Below are positions 1-4,614 of a stretch of 6,819 nt of DNA, piece by piece. The translations under genes were made by a program, and so were the position numbers. Source of the DNA: Candidatus Hodarchaeota archaeon (GTDB taxonomy: Archaea; Asgardarchaeota; Heimdallarchaeia; Hodarchaeales; Hodarchaeaceae); contig JAEOSP010000580.1 of the NCBI GenBank assembly GCA_016840305.1, positions 1 to 6,819 on the forward strand, written 5' to 3'. Within the stretch, counting starts at the first letter, position 1. Every line of letters begins with the position of its first letter. A model generated the notes under the pieces. That model was not told where the DNA came from. It was given only the letters and a program-made list of their open reading frames with translations, and searched no databases.

Positions 1-1293
1 AATAGCAGCGTGACAGGTTCGTCCACCACGGTTTGTAATAATTGCAGAAGCAATTTTCATAATTGGTTCCCAATCGGGATCCGTCATATCCGTGACAAGA
101 ACTTGTCCCTTCTTGAAATCGCGGATACGGGCAGAGGTTTTTATGACATTAACTTCACCTTGACCAATCTTTGCTCCAACAGCTTGACCAAAAACTAGTT
201 CTTGGCTTTTTTCTTTGAGAACGTATGTTTCAATAACATTGGCAGATTTCTGAGAATGAACTGTTTCAGGTCTAGCCTGAACAATATAAAGTTCACCATC
301 ACCCTCATAATCACCATCACCGTTTTTAGCCCATTCGATATCCATACGTTTTCCGTAGTGATCTTCGATAATAACTGTCCATTGTGCTAATTTTAGAACT
401 TCATCGTCAGTTATACAAAATGTTTTTCGCATTGAATCAGGGGTATCAACGGTTTTTACTGGTCTTCGGCTATCAGAGGTGTAAACCATCATAATTTCTT
501 TTGATCCCAATCGTTTACCAACAATAGGTCTTTTCCCATCTTTTAATGTGGGTTTGAATACGTACCATTCATCTGGGTTAACAGAACCTTGTACAACAGT
601 CTCTCCAAGGCCGTAAGCACCCGTAATAAAGACAGCTCTCTCGAAACCTGATTCTGTATCAATTGAAAATATAACTCCAGACGAAGCGGAGTCTGAACGA
701 ATCATTAATTGAACTGCGATGGATAAGTAAACATCAAAATGACCAAAACCTTTGTCCTGACGGTAAGAAATTGCACGATCAGTAAATAGACTTGCAAAGC
801 ATGATCGACAGGCATCTAAGAGCGATTCTTCTCCTCGGATATTCAAATAGGTTTCTTGTTGACCTGCGAATGAAGCATCAGGAAGATCCTCTGCTGTAGC
901 ACTTGATCTGACCGCAACATCTACATCTACTTTACCCGATTTCTCGCATAATTCTTGATATGAGTCTCGGATTTCTTGTTCGAGATCAGCTGGTAATTTA
1001 GCATAACGAATAATATCACGGACTTTTCTTCCTCTTTCTTGGAGATTTCGGATATCATGAGTGTCCAAACCAGCTATAGCGTTTTTGATCGCATCCTCGA
1101 TCCCTGCATCGCGGAGGAGATGTCTATAAGCGCTTGCGGTAATTGCAAAACCATTAGGGATATTCACGCCCTTTTCGGTTAAATGATGATACATTTCGCC
1201 TAAACTGGCGTTTTTTCCACCAACAAGTGGTACATCTTCAATTCTGAGTTCATCAAACCACAGAATATTTTTTTCTTCTCTACTTTTCGACAT
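1..1293 (-). CDS. ppsA: Phosphoenolpyruvate synthase (pyruvate, water dikinase), N-terminal part, cut by the left window edge
   Basis: Cytoplasmic enzyme that converts pyruvate + ATP + water to phosphoenolpyruvate + AMP + phosphate, the entry step of gluconeogenesis from pyruvate. The frame is open from the ATG at 1293 to base 1, giving 431 residues without a stop. Visible blocks are VGGKNASLGEM at 24-34, the ATP-grasp segment AVRSSATAEDLPDASFAGQ at 127-145, GLGETVVQGSVNPDEW at 228-243, MDIEWA at 317-322 and QARPET at 339-344. A swivelling phosphohistidine domain follows and ends in GGRTCHAAI at 423-431, with H428 as the predicted phosphorylated histidine. The C-terminal PEP/pyruvate-binding barrel (roughly the last 45% of the ~790-residue family) lies outside the window. 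Residues 324-334 form an acidic Gly/Asp-rich loop that appears longer than in E. coli PpsA. No Shine-Dalgarno precedes the ATG; a TATA-like box about 30 bases upstream suggests a near-leaderless mRNA. The family assignment is firm. Confidence 0.96.
   Translation of the reverse strand, partial: MSKSREEKNILWFDELRIEDVPLVGGKNASLGEMYHHLTEKGVNIPNGFAITASAYRHLLRDAGIEDAIKNAIAGLDTHDIRNLQERGRKVRDIIRYAKLPADLEQEIRDSYQELCEKSGKVDVDVAVRSSATAEDLPDASFAGQQETYLNIRGEESLLDACRSCFASLFTDRAISYRQDKGFGHFDVYLSIAVQLMIRSDSASSGVIFSIDTESGFERAVFITGAYGLGETVVQGSVNPDEWYVFKPTLKDGKRPIVGKRLGSKEIMMVYTSDSRRPVKTVDTPDSMRKTFCITDDEVLKLAQWTVIIEDHYGKRMDIEWAKNGDGDYEGDGELYIVQARPETVHSQKSANVIETYVLKEKSQELVFGQAVGAKIGQGEVNVIKTSARIRDFKKGQVLVTDMTDPDWEPIMKIASAIITNRGGRTCHAAI
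293..321. repeat. Two 11-base direct repeats inside ppsA
   Basis: TCACCATCACC occurs at 293-303 and again at 311-321, with seven bases between the copies (18-base period). On the coding strand this is GGTGATGGTGA twice and encodes the run GDGDYEGDGE at residues 325-334. It lies just before the QARPET motif and looks like a small in-frame duplication within a surface loop. Confidence 0.7.
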
Positions 1294-1320
1294 TGTGACA
1301 CACGTCTACAATTTATTATG

Positions 1321-1326
1321 TTTAAA
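1321..1326 (-). promoter_or_regulatory. TATA-like box, candidate archaeal promoter of ppsA
   Basis: On the minus strand TTTAAA is preceded by GAAATAGC, a purine-rich stretch that could serve as a BRE. Its centre is about 30 bases before the ppsA ATG. With the usual archaeal spacing of about 26 bases, transcription would start near 1297, giving a leader of only a few bases, which agrees with the absence of a Shine-Dalgarno sequence. A second A+T-rich candidate (AATATATT) lies further upstream around 1339-1346. The region is A+T-rich, so chance matches are likely. Confidence 0.35.
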
Positions 1327-1490
1327 GCTATTTCAGACAATATATTTGGCTTTACAGCGGATATTCGTCGAATCCTCTTTTTCTAGTAGACATTTATTAA
1401 TGTAATTTGCTACATAAAGTGTAAGAATCGTTATTAATAATCAGGTTCTCTCAATCAAAGTAAAAATAGGGGCATTGATGTTAATAAATT

Positions 1491-1502
1491 GGAAAAAAAG
1501 AG
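1491..1502 (-). terminator. T-run, candidate archaeal terminator of the 152-aa gene
   Basis: Read on the minus strand, TCTCTTTTTTTCC has seven consecutive T residues about 90 bases after the stop codon of the upstream gene. Archaeal RNA polymerase can terminate at T-runs without a hairpin. No stem precedes it, so this rests on the T-run and position only. Confidence 0.35.
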
Positions 1503-1588
1503 AATACGAGCCAATAAATTTTCATCATTTTTAAATACGAAAAGTGGCTAGAATTAACTTAATAGTTTTAACAACTGTTACTCACTTT

Positions 1589-2047
1589 TTAGTATATAGA
1601 TGGATCCTCTGAAGGGAGATCCTCATAAGAAAATGGTTCAACTCCTAGAATACTCATAAATTTATTGATAATTCTAAGGTACCTAGTCTTATCGAATCCA
1701 CTAATTTTGTTATCTAATGCCTGATCTAGGACATCAGACAGGTATTGGAAATCTTCTTTATAGGAGAAATGTGCAAAAGATTCAGTCCTCTGTAGAAACC
1801 AGAGTAGAGTCATACCGTCTGTTAAATCGTAATCAGCCTCAACATCAGGATACATTAGTTCAGGATGATTTGTATAGATATACCAGTGCATAGCATGAAT
1901 AAGGCCATCATGAAGGGCAGCAATACCTGCCGATACTTTTCCTTGTTTTAATCGACGTTTGCCCCCTCTAATATGTAACCTGGCTCGTAGAAGTGATGCT
2001 TCATCTGGTTTCATCTCTTCCGAATCCATCAATCCAAAATGAGGCAT
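1589..2047 (-). CDS. Conserved-looking hypothetical protein, 152 aa, probably all-helical
   Basis: I do not recognise this family. The protein has no signal peptide, membrane segment or cysteine. Residues 16-60 form a strongly basic, then amphipathic, region (RLHIRGGKRRLKQGK at 23-37, then SAGIAALHDGLIHAMHWYIYTN at 39-60) that reads like a long helical pair. Residues 72-112 are also helical in character and residues 119-134 form a third block; the C-terminus is acidic (EDLPSEDPSIY). The pattern loosely recalls HEPN-type four-helix proteins, and RTESFAH at 87-93 fits the loose R-x(4-6)-H pattern of that superfamily, but this is weak. The ATG at 2047 has no Shine-Dalgarno; in-frame ATGs at codons 7 and 12 are alternative starts. 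It sits between enolase and PEP synthase on the same strand, so a role connected with PEP metabolism is conceivable but unproven. Codon use and composition resemble the neighbours, and the reading frame is clean, so it is very probably a real gene. Confidence 0.85.
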   Translation of the reverse strand: MPHFGLMDSEEMKPDEASLLRARLHIRGGKRRLKQGKVSAGIAALHDGLIHAMHWYIYTNHPELMYPDVEADYDLTDGMTLLWFLQRTESFAHFSYKEDFQYLSDVLDQALDNKISGFDKTRYLRIINKFMSILGVEPFSYEDLPSEDPSIY

Positions 2048-2065
2048 AACAAATCAAGTAAAAAG

Positions 2066-2073
2066 TAAATATT
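2066..2073 (-). promoter_or_regulatory. TATA-like box before the 152-aa gene
   Basis: AATATTTA on the minus strand is centred about 23 bases before the ATG at 2047, roughly where a TATA box sits for a leaderless archaeal transcript. No ribosome binding site lies between the two. The match is short and the surroundings are A+T-rich. Confidence 0.3.
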
Positions 2074-2074
2074 C

Positions 2075-2094
2075 AACCAAACAAAAGCTTGGTT
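2075..2094. repeat. Short inverted repeat just upstream of the TATA-like box
   Basis: AACCAA at 2075-2080 and TTGGTT at 2089-2094 are perfect inverted arms of six bases around an eight-base spacer. The repeat abuts the upstream side of the candidate TATA box, where an archaeal regulator or TFB contact could lie. An arm this short can arise by chance. Confidence 0.25.
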
Positions 2095-2140
2095 TTACTA
2101 AATTCAGATTATTCGCCATAATTCTGTGAGAAGGTTGTCA

Positions 2141-2172
2141 ATAAAAGAAGGGGAATAAGGAAAGATTGGAAG
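2141..2172 (-). terminator. Pyrimidine-rich 3' tract after enolase
   Basis: On the transcribed-strand reading, the stretch starting about 8 bases after the enolase stop is almost all C and T (CTTTCCTTATTCCCCTTCTT), interrupted by a few A residues. A similar tract follows the oxidoreductase gene at 4565-4614. Such U-rich 3' ends fit archaeal factor-assisted or intrinsic termination, but no hairpin is visible. Confidence 0.35.
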
Positions 2173-2180
2173 TTCTCATC

Positions 2181-3452
2181 CTAAAGTGAGCGAAAATTCT
2201 TTCCAGCGTATTTAGCCTTGTCACCTAGTTTTTCTTCAATTCGTATCAACTGATTATATTTGGCTAAACGTTCCGAACGACAAGGAGCTCCTGTTTTTAT
2301 CTGTCCTGTTTTCAAACCAACTGCCAAATCTGCTATAAATGAATCTTCTGTTTCTCCACTACGATGGCTGACCATTATGCCCCAATTATTCTCTTGGGAT
2401 AATTTTGCTGCGTTAATACTCTCTGTCACAGAACCAATTTGATTCACTTTTAGTAATAAAGCATTGCAAGCATTTCTTTCAATTGCCATTTTGATACGTT
2501 CTACATTAGTTACAAGAAGATCATCACCAACAATTTGTAATTTAGAACCATTTCTTTCGTTAAACTTTCGGAAAGTGTCCCAGTCATCTTGATCAAAAGC
2601 ATCTTCTATTGAAATTATTGGGTACTTCTCTAAAAATCCTTCATAAACATCAATGAAGTCATCGGCTTCAAGAGCCTCACCATCAACCAAATATTTACCA
2701 TTTGAGTAGAATTCAGAAGCTGCAGGATCTAGAGCAATCTGAAACTTACCTGTATGACCCGCTTCATCAATAGCTGCCATAATAAGTCGTAATGGTTCTT
2801 CTACCTTATCTAAAGGTGGAGCAAAACCACCTTCATCACCCACATTGACAGCGGTTACACCATACTTCTTCTTGATAATTTTTTTGAGATTATGATACAC
2901 TTCTACCCCTAGAACGAAGGCTTCCTTGAAACTTGGGGCGTCTATAGGCATTAGCATGTATTCTTGGAAGGCAATATCATTTCCTCCATGTTCTCCTCCA
3001 TTAATTACATTCAAGCTTGGAATAGGAAGGTAAAAATCGGAGTTGCCTTGTAAATCACCAAGATGCTGATATAGAGGAATTCCCTTGCTCTTCGCTCCTG
3101 CTTTACAAACAGCCATAGAAATTCCTAGAATAGCGTTGGCTCCTAAATTTGATTTGTTAGTTGTACCATCCAATTCTAGAAGAAAATTATCGATCGCTGA
3201 CTGATCTTGAGGGGATTTTCCCACTAGTTTCGAAGCAATTTGATTCACATTATTCACAGCTTTAGAAACTGACTTACCCATCAGTCGAGTTCCACCATCT
3301 CTTAATTCTAACGCTTCATGAATACCTGTACTTGCACCTGATGGCACCATACCTCTTGTAACAATTCCACTATCCAGATAACAATCTACTTCAACAGTTG
3401 GATTACCACGTGAATCAAATACTTCACGTGCATGAATTTTTTCAATTTTCAA
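2181..3452 (-). CDS. eno: Enolase (phosphopyruvate hydratase), TTG start
   Basis: Cytoplasmic glycolytic and gluconeogenic enzyme interconverting 2-phosphoglycerate and phosphoenolpyruvate, Mg-dependent. The protein is 423 residues, normal for the family. From the chosen start the active site is complete: loop SGAST at 38-42, H155 in NGGEHGGN, E164, the catalytic acid E207 in VGDEGGF, metal ligands D242, E283 and D310, catalytic base K335 in [11 protein letters not shown]363-R364-S365 in the [10 protein letters not shown] block, and K386 in IKTGAP. The blocks [11 protein letters not shown] and the AGKNFR tail resemble archaeal and eukaryotic rather than typical bacterial enolases. The open frame can be extended to a TTG at 3470, but that adds MQGEFK over what is clearly a ribosome binding site (AAGGAG at 3461-3466). 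The TTG at 3452, eight bases after that site, gives [19 protein letters not shown], the usual enolase N-terminus. It follows the lipid kinase gene by 90 bases and could be co-transcribed or use its own TATA box. Confidence 0.98.
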   Translation of the reverse strand: MKIEKIHAREVFDSRGNPTVEVDCYLDSGIVTRGMVPSGASTGIHEALELRDGGTRLMGKSVSKAVNNVNQIASKLVGKSPQDQSAIDNFLLELDGTTNKSNLGANAILGISMAVCKAGAKSKGIPLYQHLGDLQGNSDFYLPIPSLNVINGGEHGGNDIAFQEYMLMPIDAPSFKEAFVLGVEVYHNLKKIIKKKYGVTAVNVGDEGGFAPPLDKVEEPLRLIMAAIDEAGHTGKFQIALDPAASEFYSNGKYLVDGEALEADDFIDVYEGFLEKYPIISIEDAFDQDDWDTFRKFNERNGSKLQIVGDDLLVTNVERIKMAIERNACNALLLKVNQIGSVTESINAAKLSQENNWGIMVSHRSGETEDSFIADLAVGLKTGQIKTGAPCRSERLAKYNQLIRIEEKLGDKAKYAGKNFRSL

Positions 3453-3460
3453 TTTAAATT

Positions 3461-3466
3461 CTCCTT
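3461..3466 (-). promoter_or_regulatory. Ribosome binding site of enolase that fixes a TTG start
   Basis: AAGGAG on the minus strand, then eight bases, then TTG at 3452. Complementary to the 16S rRNA 3' end. Its position rules against the longer reading from the TTG at 3470, which would translate through the site, and there is no ATG in frame close by. Confidence 0.8.
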
Positions 3467-3519
3467 GCAACTAATATGTACACAAATTTAATATTATTTT
3501 TTTAATAAATTTCATTCTC

Positions 3520-3525
3520 ATATAA
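3520..3525 (-). promoter_or_regulatory. TATA-like box, candidate enolase promoter
   Basis: TTATAT within ATTCATTATATGAG on the minus strand. With about 26 bases to the start site, transcription would begin near 3496 and leave a leader of about 44 bases containing the AAGGAG site. The entire 90-base gap is A+T-rich, so other positions are possible. Confidence 0.3.
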
Positions 3526-3542
3526 TGAATTTTAAGAAACCT

Positions 3543-4502
3543 TTACTTCTTTCTATGTTTTTCTTCTAGTTTCTTTTGCCAGATTTCAGTATAGGAAATC
3601 CATGGATCAGGAACACGGACTGTTAATATACTAGGTTTTGAAATGAATGTTTCAGGGAGATGACCCAAGATCTCACCATCTACTTGATAAAGGCACGGCT
3701 TATCTGGGGAAGAAACTTTAATCTTTGTTCCCTCGAAAGTTTCAATAGCTTTATGAGTCAAATGCTTTCCATCATAAGTTTTTGGAAAAAGACGAATTAA
3801 TGATAAACGACTGATTTTTTTTAATGTGGTCCCATGAAATTTTCCATCGTTAGGGGATGCTTCTGGACAAATATGCATACCTCCACCGTATCTTTTTCCA
3901 TTACCAATTGCTATTAGCATCCGTGGACCAGAAATAGGTTCAGAGGAATCAGGTTCAATAATGATGTTATATGGTTTGAATTTCAAGAGAGTTTGAAAGA
4001 TTGCTAATTGATAATTTCCTGTCCCACTTCTCTTTTTATCACCCTTATTAGATCGATCAGCAACTTCAGCATCGAAACCCATTGAAGCTACACCAGCAAA
4101 GTAACGATCAGCTATCTGACAATATCCCATATCAAATTTCTTATCTTTTCCATTAATCAGACAATCTACCAAGGCATCAATATCACTTTCAGGAACACCA
4201 AATACAGTTGGAATATCATTCCCTGTTCCAACAGTGAATCCGGCAAATATTCCAGGTTTATCAGCTTTAAGAATTCCATTTATTACCTCATTAGCTGTTC
4301 CATCTCCAGATACTGAACAAATGACTTTGTACCCTTCATTAACACGTGTTCGTGCAATATCAATTGCATGACCAGGATGGGTTGTAAATTCATAATCATA
4401 ATCCAAGCTTTCATCAAGAATCGGTTTTATTCTTTCCTTCCATATTTTTTCAACCCTTCCACCTGCAGCTGTCGGATTAATAACCAGAAAATGCTCTTTC
4501 AT
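3543..4502 (-). CDS. Diacylglycerol kinase-fold lipid kinase (YegS/DgkB-like)
   Basis: Predicted ATP-dependent kinase phosphorylating a lipid hydroxyl, such as diacylglycerol or an archaeal dialkylglycerol analogue, probably peripheral to the membrane. The protein is 319 residues, typical for this family. Visible motifs are INPTAAGG at 8-15, the nucleotide-binding SGDGTANEV at 65-73, GTGND at 92-96, YGGGMHICPEASPNDG at 205-220 and VDGE at 274-277. The nucleotide motif is usually GGDGT; here the first glycine is serine (S65). There is no membrane segment. The frame can be extended to a GTG at 4511, but that codon lies inside GGGGTG (4509-4514), which looks like the ribosome binding site of the ATG at 4502; MKEHFLVINPTAAGG is also the normal N-terminus of the family. 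The gene starts 112 bases after the oxidoreductase stop, same strand. The true substrate cannot be told from sequence; NAD kinase and sphingosine kinase share the fold, but the motif order favours the DgkB/YegS group. Confidence 0.92.
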   Translation of the reverse strand: MKEHFLVINPTAAGGRVEKIWKERIKPILDESLDYDYEFTTHPGHAIDIARTRVNEGYKVICSVSGDGTANEVINGILKADKPGIFAGFTVGTGNDIPTVFGVPESDIDALVDCLINGKDKKFDMGYCQIADRYFAGVASMGFDAEVADRSNKGDKKRSGTGNYQLAIFQTLLKFKPYNIIIEPDSSEPISGPRMLIAIGNGKRYGGGMHICPEASPNDGKFHGTTLKKISRLSLIRLFPKTYDGKHLTHKAIETFEGTKIKVSSPDKPCLYQVDGEILGHLPETFISKPSILTVRVPDPWISYTEIWQKKLEEKHRKK

Positions 4503-4508
4503 TAAAAA

Positions 4509-4514
4509 CACCCC
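4509..4514 (-). promoter_or_regulatory. Ribosome binding site of the lipid kinase
   Basis: GGGGTG on the minus strand, six bases before the ATG at 4502. The GGTG part matches the GGAGGTGA consensus. It overlaps the alternative GTG start at 4511, which makes that start unlikely. Confidence 0.55.
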
Positions 4515-4564
4515 TATTAAGCGTTTTTTTGATTAGACAGATTGTTATTTTTTGAGTCTTCCGA

Positions 4565-4614
4565 ACAAAGGGAAAGGAATGAAAAAGAGAAAGAGTGGAA
4601 GAAAATCGTGAAAA
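4565..4614 (-). terminator. Long pyrimidine-rich tract after the oxidoreductase gene
   Basis: Starting directly after the TAA at 4615, about 50 bases on the minus strand are nearly all C and T, including CTCTTTCTCTTTTTC and CCTTTCCCTTTG. This is the most extreme strand bias in the window and lies exactly at the 3' end of the gene, as expected for an archaeal U-rich terminator. No stem-loop is visible. Confidence 0.4.

Larger units (their letters stand above)
1294..1588. other. 295-base intergenic region between the 152-aa gene and ppsA
   Basis: A+T-rich and without a supportable gene on either strand. It contains the candidate ppsA TATA box (1321-1326), a T-run on the minus strand (1493-1499), and several short dyads: TAACA/TGTTA at 1569-1580, ACATT/AATGT at 1390-1403 and the palindrome TTATTAATAA at 1431-1440. 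None is long enough to call an operator or structured RNA. It is the longest gap in the window, consistent with ppsA having its own promoter. Confidence 0.6.

Noticed and set aside
10..390. Two 62-codon plus-strand open frames at 10-198 and 202-390
   Set aside because: Both lie antisense to the well-supported ppsA frame, have low-complexity cysteine/asparagine- or Phe/Ile/Thr-rich translations, and match no family.
1390..1440. Cluster of short dyads and the palindrome TTATTAATAA as a regulator site
   Set aside because: All are short and A/T-only or nearly so; no repeated spacing or known operator consensus could be recognised.
1569..1580. TAACA/TGTTA dyad as an operator or terminator stem
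   Set aside because: Arms of five bases in A+T-rich sequence are expected by chance and no T-run follows closely.
2260..2442. 60-codon plus-strand open frame
   Set aside because: Antisense to the conserved C-terminal block of enolase; its sequence is explained by the complementary reading of that block.
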